DNA of 33,219 nucleotides, taken from the NCBI GenBank assembly GCA_023416335.1, contig JAEZHY010000290.1, positions 1 through 33,219 of the forward strand, given 5' to 3'. The notes under the pieces are model-generated. The model searched no databases. It saw only the letters and a list, made by a program, of their open reading frames with translations, and was not told the origin of the DNA. This document shows positions 24,182 to 32,123 of this stretch, in pieces (within the stretch, counting starts at the first letter, position 1; the number at the start of each line of letters is the position of its first letter). The stretch is from Pseudomonadota bacterium. GTDB taxonomy: Bacteria; Desulfobacterota; Syntrophobacteria; Syntrophobacterales; Syntrophobacteraceae. The translations under genes were made by a program, and so were the position numbers.

Positions 24182-24828
24182 AGCTTGGCTTCACGCAGGT
24201 AATTTGCCTGAAGCCTCAAAGCTTCGGGACGGCTAAGATGTCCTGTCCTCTGAAGCTCTATCAAAAGCAATTCTATATCATCAAGCCTGACGTCATCATC
24301 TGCCAGGCGCGTGACGTTTTCCGCCCAAACATCATTTGCAGTTCGTGTGTAGGTAATTCCGTATTTTTCAGCCAGATTGAGAATGGTTGCAGCAGCGTCT
24401 TTTTGTTGCGGCGCCGTGCCCTTCCCTACACGTTGAAAGCTCAAATTGATGCCGTTATAACCGATCTTGCGGCGAACACGCCTCCGAACTCCCACGACAC
24501 GGCCGGTTGGAACCTGAGTGGTCCGTCCGGCATTATAATCGCGCTCCATACGGCCTTGCACGACCTCAACCCCGACACGTTGCAGGGCTTCCTTGAGCGT
24601 CGTTAGCCCTTTAGGCGGTACATAATTGTCACTGAACGGTGATTTTACGGCCCTGGTGTATAACCCATGGCTGACCTTAAGAAGCCGTCCCTCGCGGACC
24701 AGGGCGCGAAGAATGCGGCCTACCTGGTCGTAACCGCCAAGGTCCTTGAAGTCTGAACGCAAAAAAACATCACCGCGTTTGCGCTCGATACGATTTATCA
24801 TGCGGGTTTGAAGCGTTTCCGTTTTCAT
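24178..24828 (-). CDS. AbiEi/DUF6088-like transcriptional regulator, probable antitoxin
   Basis: A 216-residue protein whose N-terminus looks like a winged-helix DNA-binding domain (VFLRSDFKDLGGYDQVGRILRALVREGRLLKVSHGLYTRA), the pattern of AbiEi-type and DUF6088 antitoxins. The middle (PTGRVVGVRRRVRRKIGYNG) is very basic. AbiEi antitoxins repress their own operon through inverted repeats; a fitting palindrome overlaps the promoter 13 bases upstream. ATG 24828 has AGAGGAAA upstream. These regulators more commonly accompany AbiEii nucleotidyltransferases, so pairing with Fic is notable. The region is AT-richer than its neighbours, which suggests acquisition by transfer. Confidence 0.83.
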   Translation of the reverse strand: MKTETLQTRMINRIERKRGDVFLRSDFKDLGGYDQVGRILRALVREGRLLKVSHGLYTRAVKSPFSDNYVPPKGLTTLKEALQRVGVEVVQGRMERDYNAGRTTQVPTGRVVGVRRRVRRKIGYNGINLSFQRVGKGTAPQQKDAAATILNLAEKYGITYTRTANDVWAENVTRLADDDVRLDDIELLLIELQRTGHLSRPEALRLQANYLREAKL

Positions 24829-24840
24829 GTCATTTCCTCT

Positions 24841-24874
24841 ATGTCAGAATACGACATCTAAATCCACTTTTCAA
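24841..24874 (-). promoter_or_regulatory. Promoter and overlapping operator of the Fic/antitoxin operon
   Basis: On the minus strand TTGAAA (24869-24874) and TATTCT (24846-24851) are spaced by exactly 17 bases, a good sigma-70 promoter. The -10 is enclosed by a palindrome ATGTCGTATTCTGACAT (24841-24857; five-base arms ATGTC/GACAT). Transcription would start near 24839, leaving a leader of about 10 bases with the ribosome site AGAGGAAA. The layout suggests autorepression by the upstream-encoded winged-helix protein. Confidence 0.7.
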
Positions 24875-25010
24875 TAGAATGATCAACAGACTAATCGGCA
24901 TGACTTAGTGCAATGGCCATAGAAACAAAACCAAAGGGCTCAGCCCTCGCGCGCAGCAAGAGAGCTTCCAACCCCAAAAAGACAAAGGAAGTTGACGCCA
25001 ATGAGGCAGA

Positions 25011-25021
25011 CCTTGGGAACC
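25011..25021. repeat. Half-site of REP-like family A
   Basis: CCTTGGGAACC followed by AGCG, identical to the right arm of the palindromes at 4017-4042 and 16704-16730; the left arm is missing or decayed. Confidence 0.6.
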
Positions 25022-25095
25022 AGCGGGGGGGATAATCTTGCCCAACACCCCTATTTTCTCTGTTGTGGGGTCTGCCGGGGCACATCAAAAATCAA

Positions 25096-25130
25096 TTGAC
25101 ACCCATCCTATATTTGGTTATTTTGCCAAA
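25096..25130 (+). promoter_or_regulatory. arsR promoter with overlapping operator
   Basis: TTGACA (25096-25101) and TATTTT (25119-25124) are spaced by 17 bases. The -10 is flanked by TTTGG (25113-25117) and CCAAA (25126-25130), an inverted repeat that would let ArsR block the polymerase. The segment TATTTTGCCAAA (25119-25130) recurs exactly at 25507-25518 before the permease gene. Confidence 0.7.
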
Positions 25131-25141
25131 AAGGAAAAATT

Positions 25142-25483
25142 ATGGGCGAAAAAGACTATTACCTCGAAATGCGCGCCAAGATATTCAAGGCGCTCGGACA
25201 TCCAAGCAGGCTCAAAATGATTGAAAGCCTGTTCGGCGGAGAACGGTGCGTGTGCGAACTTCAGGCACTTGTCGGGTCCGATATCTCTACGGTTTCCAAG
25301 CACTTGAACATCCTCAAGGAAGCCGGGATCCTGCAGGATGAGCGCAGAGGCACCAATATCTACTACTCCTTACGGATGAAATGCGTAGCCAACTTTCTCA
25401 ATTGCGTCGAGGATTTCGTCGGCAAGAGGCTGGAGGAACAGATCCTCACTCTCAGCCAGGTAAAGGAATCCTCGGCAAAATGA
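25142..25483 (+). CDS. arsR: ArsR-family arsenic-responsive repressor
   Basis: A 113-residue winged-helix repressor of the ArsR/SmtB family. The metalloid site RCVCEL places Cys36 and Cys38 at the start of the alpha-3 helix, the classic As(III)-binding pattern; the recognition helix is DISTVSKHLNILKEAGIL, and two further cysteines (MKCVANFLNC) could add a third ligand. It would repress the following arsenic operon until arsenite binds. ATG 25142 follows an AAGGAAAA purine stretch. A promoter with an overlapping palindrome lies just upstream. Confidence 0.94.
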   Translation: MGEKDYYLEMRAKIFKALGHPSRLKMIESLFGGERCVCELQALVGSDISTVSKHLNILKEAGILQDERRGTNIYYSLRMKCVANFLNCVEDFVGKRLEEQILTLSQVKESSAK

Positions 25484-25506
25484 TTTTTTTGCGGCTTAAA
25501 TTTTCG

Positions 25507-25518
25507 TATTTTGCCAAA
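25507..25518 (+). promoter_or_regulatory. Second copy of the ArsR operator core, before the permease gene
   Basis: TATTTTGCCAAA, identical to 25119-25130, 67 bases upstream of the permease ATG. The left TTTGG arm is not conserved (TTTTCG). No good -35 lies 17 bases upstream, so it may be a secondary ArsR site rather than a full promoter. Confidence 0.45.
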
Positions 25519-25585
25519 CAGTCAACATCAACTTCACCGCAGATACGGGATTAGTCGAGGCCAATTCTCTCAGAGGAAAGATGTC

Positions 25586-26701
25586 ATGGAGCCTGTTCAA
25601 CTTAAAACTGTCGAGGAACTCACGTGCTGCTGTTCGTCAGGAACTACCGGGGCAACTCAGGCAACCGTGCCCGGGCACAGGCCTTTTTCCGCGAAAAAGA
25701 TCTCACTGGGCATCGGGGCGATTGCGGTATGGGCGCTCATTTACAGCCAACTCGAGTGGTTTGCCAATTATGTTACATTCAGAGTCTTCGGCTTTGCCGA
25801 AGACTCTCATCTCGGCGGGTCCATCGCCTTCTTTCTCTACGATACTCCGAAGGTCCTGCTTCTTCTTACGCTCGTCGTGTTTGCGATCGGAATCGTCCGG
25901 TCCTTCTTCACACCGGAGCGGACGCGGAAGATCCTCATGGGCAGACGAGAATCGATCGGGAATGTGCTGGCGGCACTCCTCGGGATAGTCACTCCATTTT
26001 GTACCTGCTCTGCCGTGCCGCTCTTCCTGGGGTTCGTTTCTGCGGGAGTACCTCTGGGAGTGACCTTCTCGTTTCTCGTCTCGGCGCCGATGATCAACGA
26101 AATCGCCCTTGTTCTTCTCTATGGGCTTTTCGGATGGAAAGTCGCAGCCCTGTATCTCTCGACAGGACTCCTCATCGCCATGATATCGGGTTGGACCATC
26201 GGGAAGCTGAAAATGGAGGACCACCTCGAAGATTGGGTACGCGAGCTTCGGGCCGTGGAAAACGGCTACGAAGAACCCGACAGGAACTGGGCCGATCGCA
26301 TTGAATACGGGCTTGATGCCGTGCGGGATATCGTCGGGAAGGTCTGGAAGTACGTCATCCTTGGAATTGCAGTAGGCGCCGCGATCCACGGGTATGTCCC
26401 TGAAGGGACCATGGCCTCCATAATGGGCAAGAACTCCTGGTGGGCGGTCCCCGCATCGGTGCTGATAGGTATTCCGATGTATTCGAATGCCGCCGGAATC
26501 ATACCCATAGTCCAGGCTTTGCTTGAAAAAGGCGCCGCCCTGGGAACCGTGCTCGCTTTCATGATGGCGGTGATCGCGCTCTCACTGCCGGAAGCCGTCA
26601 TCCTGCGCAAAGTATTGAAGCCCACTCTCATCGCGACCTTCTTCGGCGTTGTGGGGCTGGGAATCCTGATAGTCGGCTACCTGTTCAACATTTTGATTTA
26701 A
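25586..26701 (+). CDS. Permease of the ArsP/DUF318 family
   Basis: A 371-residue membrane protein with about eight helices. The signature TPFCTCSAVPLFLGFVSAGVP carries the CxC pair typical of this permease family, and a matching half (VLIGIPMYSNAAGIIPIVQAL) repeats in the second part. Some members (ArsP) export organoarsenicals; others are linked to heavy metals. The cytosolic N-terminus has a CCC triplet (LTCCCSSG) that could bind thiophilic metal ions. ATG 25586 with AGAGGAAAG upstream is preferred; the open frame reaches back to 25511 through the operator region. The small thioredoxin gene begins 12 bases after its stop. Confidence 0.88.
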   Translation: MEPVQLKTVEELTCCCSSGTTGATQATVPGHRPFSAKKISLGIGAIAVWALIYSQLEWFANYVTFRVFGFAEDSHLGGSIAFFLYDTPKVLLLLTLVVFAIGIVRSFFTPERTRKILMGRRESIGNVLAALLGIVTPFCTCSAVPLFLGFVSAGVPLGVTFSFLVSAPMINEIALVLLYGLFGWKVAALYLSTGLLIAMISGWTIGKLKMEDHLEDWVRELRAVENGYEEPDRNWADRIEYGLDAVRDIVGKVWKYVILGIAVGAAIHGYVPEGTMASIMGKNSWWAVPASVLIGIPMYSNAAGIIPIVQALLEKGAALGTVLAFMMAVIALSLPEAVILRKVLKPTLIATFFGVVGLGILIVGYLFNILI

Positions 26702-26713
26702 TCGGAGTTTGTC

Positions 26714-26947
26714 ATGCATATCAAAGTAATCGGCCCGGGATGCAAGAAATGCCATGAAACCGAAAAACTTGTGAGAGAGGTGGTTCGGGATACCGGTTCC
26801 GACGCCACGATCGAGTACATCAACGACATTGCCGAGATGGCCAAGCTCGGTATTTTTACGACCCCGGCGGTAATTATCGACGGGCAGGTCAAATCGGTTG
26901 GGAAGGTCCCTTCGAAATCGGATGTAAAAGTCTGGGTAGGCAAGTAA
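26714..26947 (+). CDS. Small thioredoxin-like protein (redox-active disulfide protein)
   Basis: A 77-residue cytoplasmic thioredoxin-fold protein. The active-site pair is CKKC at residues 10-13, and TTPAVIIDGQ contains the cis-Pro of the fold. Mini-thioredoxins of this type often follow ArsP/DUF318 permeases. It could donate electrons to ArsC or to the permease cysteines. ATG 26714 has GGAG-like sequence eight bases upstream (TCGGAGTTTGTC). Confidence 0.92.
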   Translation: MHIKVIGPGCKKCHETEKLVREVVRDTGSDATIEYINDIAEMAKLGIFTTPAVIIDGQVKSVGKVPSKSDVKVWVGK

Positions 26948-26979
26948 TCTTTTGGGGGCTGACCGGAAGACATGCCCGA

Positions 26980-26994
26980 TCGGGAAGCTCCCGA
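26980..26994. repeat. Short inverted repeat between the thioredoxin and arsC genes
   Basis: TCGGGA-AGC-TCCCGA, a perfect six-base stem with a three-base loop in the 89-base gap before arsC. It could be an mRNA processing or stability hairpin; no T-run follows, so it is not a standard terminator. Confidence 0.35.
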
Positions 26995-27036
26995 AATAAC
27001 CTGGAGCAGTTCCAGTTCGAACGACCGAGGAACAAT

Positions 27037-27492
27037 ATGGGAAACATCGAGAAATTAAAGATACTTTTCCTTTGCACCGGCAATTCCTGCCGGAGCCAGA
27101 TGGCTGAGGGGTGGACTCGCCTTCTGAAGGCCGATCGGATAGAACCGTATTCCGCCGGTCTAAACCCGAAGGGAGTAGATCCCAGGGCAATTCGGGCAAT
27201 GGCCGAAGCCGGAATCGACATCTCCGGCCAGGGCTCAAAAAGCATCGATGCACTGGGCGACCTTGAATTCGATTACGTGATCACCCTGTGCGACAATGCT
27301 CATGAATCGTGTCCGTTCTTTCCCGCCGGGACCAGGGTGGCACACGTCGCATTCGAAGATCCCCCGAGACTTTCCGCGAATGCGCGGACCGAGGAAGAGG
27401 CGATGTCCCACTACCGGCGGGTGAGGGATGAGATAAGAAAATTCGTGGAAACGCTTCCGAATTCTTTAGAAGGAACCGGCAATGACGGCTGA
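27037..27492 (+). CDS. arsC: Arsenate reductase, low-molecular-weight phosphatase type
   Basis: A 151-residue ArsC of the thioredoxin-coupled family. The P-loop [14 protein letters not shown] supplies Cys13 and Arg19, and the redox relay cysteines are Cys85 and Cys92 in [11 protein letters not shown], matching Cys10, Cys82 and Cys89 of Staphylococcus ArsC; FEDPPR holds the general-acid Asp. It reduces arsenate to arsenite using thioredoxin electrons, which the neighbouring CxxC protein may supply. Its stop overlaps the acr3 start by 11 bases. Confidence 0.96.
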   Translation: MGNIEKLKILFLCTGNSCRSQMAEGWTRLLKADRIEPYSAGLNPKGVDPRAIRAMAEAGIDISGQGSKSIDALGDLEFDYVITLCDNAHESCPFFPAGTRVAHVAFEDPPRLSANARTEEEAMSHYRRVRDEIRKFVETLPNSLEGTGNDG

Positions 27493-28576
27493 ATCGGTTT
27501 CCAAACGACTTTCGTTTCTGGATCGCTTTCTCACGCTCTGGATCTTCCTTGCGATGTTTGTCGGCGTTGGCGGAGGTTATGTCTACCCGGACATTAGGAA
27601 CGTCATCAACTACTTTCAGGTCGGGACGACCAATATACCCATCGCGATCGGTTTGATCCTGATGATGTACCCTCCCCTGGCCAAGGTAAAATACGAGCAA
27701 CTCGGGCAAGTCTTCCGAAACTTCAGGGTCCTCGGGTTGTCGCTTGTCCAGAACTGGATCATCGGCCCTGTCCTCATGTTCGTGCTGGCCATCACGTTCT
27801 TGTCGGGTCACCATGAGTACATGGTCGGGCTGATCTTGATCGGCCTGGCACGATGCATCGCCATGGTAATCGTGTGGAACGACCTGGCTGCAGGAGACCG
27901 TGAATACTGCGCGGGGCTCGTCGCCTTCAATTCGATCTTCCAGGTCCTCTTCTTTTCGGTCTACGCCTACGTTCTCATTACCGTCGTGCCGCGTTGGCTG
28001 GGGCTTACCGGCGCCGTAGTCGATATTTCGATGCGGCAGATCGCGGAAAGTGTTTTCATCTATCTCGGCATCCCGTTCATCGGAGGCATGATATCCAGGT
28101 TTGTCGGACTGAAAACCAAAGGCAGGCAGTGGTACGAGGAGAAATTCATCCCTCGGATCAGCCCCATAACCCTTATCGCCCTGCTTTTCACCATCCTGGT
28201 GATGTTCTCCCTCAAAGGGGAATACATCGTGCAGCTTCCTTTCGATGTCATCCGGGTGGCGATCCCGCTTTGCGTTTACTTTGCGATCATGTTCTTCGTG
28301 TCCTTCTTCCTGTCGATGAAAGTCGGGGCCACCTACGAGCAGTCCACGACCCTGAGTTTTACGGCCGCCTCGAACAATTTCGAACTGGCGATTGCCGTGG
28401 CAGTAGCGGTCTTCGGCATTAATTCGGGACAGGCATTCGCGGCGGTCATCGGCCCGCTGGTGGAGGTCCCTGCTTTGATTGCGCTGGTTAACGTCGCACT
28501 TTGGTTCAAGCGAAAATATTTCCCCTATACGATCCAGACTCCGACCGGAGTCTGCCATGTGACCTGCAGGATGTAG
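27482..28576 (+). CDS. acr3: Arsenite efflux transporter Acr3
   Basis: A 364-residue Acr3-family arsenite/H+ antiporter with about ten membrane helices. The key residues are Cys125 in [16 protein letters not shown] and the Glu of [19 protein letters not shown], both conserved in the family and needed for transport. It exports the arsenite produced by ArsC. ATG 27482 overlaps arsC; the exported thioredoxin gene follows after 17 bases. Confidence 0.97.
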   Translation: MTAESVSKRLSFLDRFLTLWIFLAMFVGVGGGYVYPDIRNVINYFQVGTTNIPIAIGLILMMYPPLAKVKYEQLGQVFRNFRVLGLSLVQNWIIGPVLMFVLAITFLSGHHEYMVGLILIGLARCIAMVIVWNDLAAGDREYCAGLVAFNSIFQVLFFSVYAYVLITVVPRWLGLTGAVVDISMRQIAESVFIYLGIPFIGGMISRFVGLKTKGRQWYEEKFIPRISPITLIALLFTILVMFSLKGEYIVQLPFDVIRVAIPLCVYFAIMFFVSFFLSMKVGATYEQSTTLSFTAASNNFELAIAVAVAVFGINSGQAFAAVIGPLVEVPALIALVNVALWFKRKYFPYTIQTPTGVCHVTCRM

Positions 28577-28593
28577 TTCGGAGGAGATTTCAG

Positions 28594-29010
28594 GTGAAAA
28601 GATTTGGTTTGCTCGTTGGTATTGTTGCTCTCATTGTCGGTTTCAGCTTTTCTCTTTCAGCAGGCCAGTCGTCGGAAATCCCCGAAGTCCCGGCAAAAGA
28701 CATGGTCACCATGGTGGATATAGGAGCAAAAAAATGTATCCCCTGCAAAATGATGGCGCCCATCATAGAATCGCTCGAAAAAGAATACAGTGGAAGGGCG
28801 GCCATCATTTTCATCGATGTCTGGGAACACCGGGAACAGGGTCAGAAGTTTGGAATCCGTTCGATACCGACCCAGATATTCTATGACAAGAACGGGAAAG
28901 AAGTTTTCCGTCATGAGGGTTTTCTCAGCAAAGATTTAATTGTGGCTAAACTGGAAGAACTGGGCGTCAAATCGGAGAAACCAAAAGAGTCAAAAGACTC
29001 CGACAGGTAA
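28594..29010 (+). CDS. Exported or membrane-anchored thioredoxin-family protein
   Basis: A 138-residue protein starting at GTG 28594 (GGAGGAG 9-15 bases upstream). Residues 4-24 are a hydrophobic signal or anchor; the thioredoxin domain follows with active site CIPC (Cys48, Cys51) and the cis-Pro loop IRSIPTQIF. The longer frame from 28501 overlaps acr3 and is rejected. Because the next gene encodes a CcdA-like electron carrier, this protein probably acts outside the membrane as the recipient of cytoplasmic thiol electrons. Confidence 0.9.
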   Translation: MKRFGLLVGIVALIVGFSFSLSAGQSSEIPEVPAKDMVTMVDIGAKKCIPCKMMAPIIESLEKEYSGRAAIIFIDVWEHREQGQKFGIRSIPTQIFYDKNGKEVFRHEGFLSKDLIVAKLEELGVKSEKPKESKDSDR

Positions 29011-29024
29011 CCGGGAGCGGGGCA

Positions 29025-29732
29025 TTGGAACAGATTCTCTTGATGGTCAATGACTGGATGATGACCGGAACCGCGATTGCCGCACTCGGCTGCTTCCTGT
29101 GGGGTATGATCAGCGTGGCCCTGAGCCCGTGCCATATGGCTTCCATTCCTCTCATCGTTTCCTATGTCGCCGGGCAGGACAGGGCATTGGACGCCAAACA
29201 GGCAGCATGCTATGCGGGGGTTTTCACCGTCGGATTGTTCATAACAATCGCAGCTGTCGGCATTATTTGTTCCTTTCTCGGCAGAATGCTCGGAGAGATC
29301 GGTCCCTACTGGACCATCCTGGTTGGAGCGATCCTCATATGGGTCGCTCTCGACATGATGGGAATCTCGGTTTGTTCTATGTCCGGCAGCCTGATGGCAC
29401 GCATCAAAATAAAAGGTCTATTGGGCGCGTTCATTCTCGGACTGGCTTACGGGGTCCTGTCCGGCTCATGCACTTTCGGTTTCATCGCTCCGATCCTTGC
29501 GATCATAACAATTCAGCAAAAGATCCTGGTAGGGACCCTCTACATAGTTCTCTTTGGAATCGGGCATTGTATTCCCATTGCCGTGGCAGGAAGTTCCACC
29601 GCGAAGGTGCGAAAATTGCTCGACAGCAGTTCCTTCCATGAAGGGAGCCGATGGTTCAGAAAGTGCGCCGGCGCTGCGATCGGCGTACTTGGATTGTACT
29701 TTGTCGTCCGGCCCTTCATTGGAATCTCTTGA
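29025..29732 (+). CDS. CcdA/DsbD-like transmembrane thiol-electron transporter
   Basis: A 235-residue protein with six membrane helices in two similar halves, the CcdA/DsbD-beta fold. The paired redox cysteines are Cys36 (SPCHMASIP, helix 1) and the Cys of SGSCTFGFIAPILAI (helix 4). Such proteins pass electrons from cytoplasmic thioredoxin to extracytoplasmic thioredoxin-like partners, here the gene just before. Start: TTG 29025 after GGGAGCGG; an ATG at 29043 is a possible alternative. Last gene of the ars operon; it converges on the radical SAM gene with 23 bases between. Confidence 0.9.
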   Translation: MEQILLMVNDWMMTGTAIAALGCFLWGMISVALSPCHMASIPLIVSYVAGQDRALDAKQAACYAGVFTVGLFITIAAVGIICSFLGRMLGEIGPYWTILVGAILIWVALDMMGISVCSMSGSLMARIKIKGLLGAFILGLAYGVLSGSCTFGFIAPILAIITIQQKILVGTLYIVLFGIGHCIPIAVAGSSTAKVRKLLDSSSFHEGSRWFRKCAGAAIGVLGLYFVVRPFIGIS

Positions 29733-29755
29733 GACGCAATCGCCGGAGAGGACGA

Positions 29756-30880
29756 TTAGATCCCGAGCATTCTGTGGCATGTTCGGCAGGGCACGGGGGG
29801 ATCGGACAGGATTATCTCCCGTGCCCTGCTCACCCGGTCCGTGTCCGGATCTACCAGGGCGCCAGGGGAAAAGCATTTTTCTAATTGCCGCCTCCTCGTT
29901 TCGAGAGATCTTCTGAATTCGGCATAGGGCTCCGACCTCCATATACTCTCCAGGGTTTCTGAAAAGATGTTCCCGAACGAGAGTTTTTCTACGGCCACTT
30001 CCTTTCCGCAATAGAACTTCCGGACCGGCGACGGTATGGGCGGATAGAGATAGACACAGGGAGAGACCTCGCCGTCGACGGAAATAAAGAGGTTACGCAT
30101 CGGGTTTTCCGCGCAGACAGCATGGATCCGGGGTGCCGCGCAGGGAGTTCTCAGTTCGATTTTCGATTTCTCGGCCCTGATTTTGGCCTCCTTCAGAATC
30201 TGTTCATACGCCTCATTGCCGCCGCACGAGAAAACCTTCTGCTCATTTTGCCTGTTGCTGCTCACCTGGGCCGGATTGATCAATACGACCGTTCCGATTC
30301 CAACTGTTTTAGCCAAATCAAGAAGTTGGGAAATCTCCGCGATGTTATCCTCGAGCACGAGGTAGACAATGTGCAGTGCCGGCCGCTCGCGGCCTTTGTC
30401 GGCCTTGATCCTGTTGAACTCTCCGATTGCCCGGAGCACGTCTGGCAGGTGCGAGTTTATGCGTATGGAATCGTGCGTTTCGGGTATCGCGCCGGCGAGT
30501 GAGAAGCCAATGAAATCCAGTCCTCCTTCTATGAGATCGCTGATATATTCCCTGTTCAGGCCCCACCCGCTCGTGACGAACCCGGGATGCGATCCGGCGG
30601 CCTTAACTATTCTTACCGCCTCAATGAGATCTTTGTAGAGAAGGGGCTCCCCCCAACCCTCGAGCACCAGGTTTTCCACTTTCCTGAAATAAGGCGAGAG
30701 CCTCCTGAAATCATCGATCGGCATGTCGGCGGAATGCCATTCAGCGGCAGTATCCCTGATGCACATTCGGCATTTCAGCGGGCATCTCGTTGTCAGCTCG
30801 ATCTGCCAGGCGAAGAAAGAGAGCCTTGGCTCTTTACTGAACAGCCTTGCCCAAATCCTGTACTCATCATCCAACACCAA
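29756..30880 (-). CDS. Radical SAM protein with SPASM-like C-terminus
   Basis: A protein of about 374 residues. The radical SAM motif CPLKCRMC (Cys33, Cys37, Cys40) binds the [4Fe-4S] cluster that cleaves S-adenosylmethionine; LEGWGEPLLYKDL is the GGE-like segment. The C-terminal third is a SPASM-type domain with cysteines in TPCAAPRIHAVCAENP, GEVSPCVYL, FYCGKE, LEKCF and CRTCHRM (365-369), which would bind one or two further clusters. SPASM enzymes mostly modify peptides or proteins. Start codon is uncertain: TTG 30880, GTG 30877 or TTG 30874, all near AAAGG. It lies nine bases after the paralog gene upstream, so it is the last gene of that operon. Confidence 0.9.
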   Translation of the reverse strand: MVLDDEYRIWARLFSKEPRLSFFAWQIELTTRCPLKCRMCIRDTAAEWHSADMPIDDFRRLSPYFRKVENLVLEGWGEPLLYKDLIEAVRIVKAAGSHPGFVTSGWGLNREYISDLIEGGLDFIGFSLAGAIPETHDSIRINSHLPDVLRAIGEFNRIKADKGRERPALHIVYLVLEDNIAEISQLLDLAKTVGIGTVVLINPAQVSSNRQNEQKVFSCGGNEAYEQILKEAKIRAEKSKIELRTPCAAPRIHAVCAENPMRNLFISVDGEVSPCVYLYPPIPSPVRKFYCGKEVAVEKLSFGNIFSETLESIWRSEPYAEFRRSLETRRRQLEKCFSPGALVDPDTDRVSRAREIILSDPPVPCRTCHRMLGI

Positions 30881-30889
30881 CCTTTGAAA

Positions 30890-31465
30890 TCACTGCCGCT
30901 TTGCTACAATAAACAGTCTGACGCCGTTTCCGGGAGCGAAAGACCCAGGCCTTGCCCTTACTCCGGGAACTCCCGATGCGAATGTCAGCGTGCCCGCGTC
31001 CGCTTTGTAGATCATGAACGCGGTTTTTCCAACGTGAACCGGATCGCTTGATTCCTTTATATAAAGGTTGAGGAGCTTGGGGTCCCGTTCGCTGTCGGCA
31101 AGATATCTTCCACTGTACTCCTCATCGGGCCCTTTGAGTTCGAACCTGCCGGAATAGGTGAAGGTTATCGACCACTGTCCGGGAAGATCCGCCTCGGAAC
31201 CTGTCCAGGTTCCGTTGAGTTCGACCTGGGCTTTATCGATGCCCGTTGAAGTCTCCCAGGCCGATTCATCGCAACCCCACATGACTACCTTGTCCTTGCG
31301 GTTCGAGTCGTCGGATTCCTGATATGTCTTCGGAGAGGAGTCGACAGCCTCGTTATATTCCACAGAAAGGCCGGTGTCTCCGCGATCTGCAGCGGAAGCC
31401 GCACCGGCGGCGCTCAACGAAAGAAGATACACTGCAAGGATCGAGCAAATCACCAATCTTTTCAT
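30890..31465 (-). CDS. Exported protein, paralog 2 of a tandem pair (TIGR03067-like)
   Basis: A 191-residue protein with a signal peptide (MKRLVICSILAVYLLSLSAA, cleavage probably after AASA) and a compact C-terminal domain of about 110 residues. GTWTG, ITFTYSGRFELK, DPKLLNLYIKE, TAFMIYK and RPGSF resemble, from memory, the TIGR03067 domain described in Planctomycetes, of unknown function. It shares GCD-x-SAWET before the domain and much of the domain with its neighbour at 31482. ATG 31465 is used; upstream codons to 31501 overlap the neighbouring gene. Function unknown. Confidence 0.82.
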   Translation of the reverse strand: MKRLVICSILAVYLLSLSAAGAASAADRGDTGLSVEYNEAVDSSPKTYQESDDSNRKDKVVMWGCDESAWETSTGIDKAQVELNGTWTGSEADLPGQWSITFTYSGRFELKGPDEEYSGRYLADSERDPKLLNLYIKESSDPVHVGKTAFMIYKADAGTLTFASGVPGVRARPGSFAPGNGVRLFIVAKRQ

Positions 31466-31481
31466 GTGAGCATCCCATCCA

Positions 31482-32102
31482 TCATTGCTTCCTGACGACA
31501 ATCAGTTTGACATTGCTCTCCGAGGAGAAAGACCCGGGCCTGTTTTTTGCTCCCGGTTCACTCGATGCGCACGTAAGTATGGTGGGATCAACCTTGTAAA
31601 TCATGAGAAGCGTCTGCCCGACAAGTGCAGAATTGCCCGCTTCTTTTATGTAGAGATTGAGAATCTTGGGATCTTTCCTGGCATCGCAGACATATCTTCC
31701 TTCATACCACACACCATTGGGCTCTTTGATTTCAAACCGGCCGGAGTAGGTGAAAGTAATCGACAGCTCCCCGGCACGGCTCTTATCATGTCCGACCCAG
31801 GTTCCCGCCAGTTCCGTCTGGCCTGCTGTAAAGCCCTCAGTCTCCCAGGCCGAGCCGTCACATCCGATTATGGTTACCTTGTTCCCATCCCGACCCTTAC
31901 TTCCTTCTTCGACGATATTCTCGGGATCGTATTCGATCTCAGGCGCGGCGGCAATTAGCAGCCCAGGCTCCATCGCGCTGCCTTTGAAGTGGCCCTGCGA
32001 GATTGTACCCCATGTTTGTGAACCCATGACCGACTGGAAAGCAATGCACGAAAGGACGGATGGTGCTGCGAGGATCAGAAAGAGAATCAACGTGCGCTTC
32101 AT
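31482..32102 (-). CDS. Exported protein, paralog 1 of a tandem pair (TIGR03067-like)
   Basis: A 206-residue exported protein with N-terminus MKRTLILFLILAAPSVLSC, either a signal peptide or, if VLSC acts as a lipobox, a lipoprotein. It contains GCDGSAWET, GTWVG, SITFTYSGRFEIK, DPKILNLYIKE, LLMIYK and RPGSF, aligning along its whole C-terminal half with the next gene. ATG 32102 has GGAG nine bases upstream and is chosen over the in-frame TTG at 32111. It starts 21 bases after the NrfD-like gene. Function unknown. Confidence 0.82.
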   Translation of the reverse strand: MKRTLILFLILAAPSVLSCIAFQSVMGSQTWGTISQGHFKGSAMEPGLLIAAAPEIEYDPENIVEEGSKGRDGNKVTIIGCDGSAWETEGFTAGQTELAGTWVGHDKSRAGELSITFTYSGRFEIKEPNGVWYEGRYVCDARKDPKILNLYIKEAGNSALVGQTLLMIYKVDPTILTCASSEPGAKNRPGSFSSESNVKLIVVRKQ

Positions 32103-32123
32103 GTCCGACAACTCCGTTGTAGT

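Larger units (their letters stand above)
24829..25141. other. Divergent intergenic region between the Fic pair and the ars operon
   Basis: 313 bases holding the fic-pair promoter and operator at its left end (24841-24874), a degraded CCTTGGGAACC repeat half-site (25011-25021), and the arsR promoter at its right end (25096-25130). No coding frame is credible. Confidence 0.8.

Noticed and set aside
27281..28558. A 425-codon minus-strand frame opposite acr3
   Set aside because: Very rich in charged residues as expected from a reversed membrane-protein gene; acr3 is certain.
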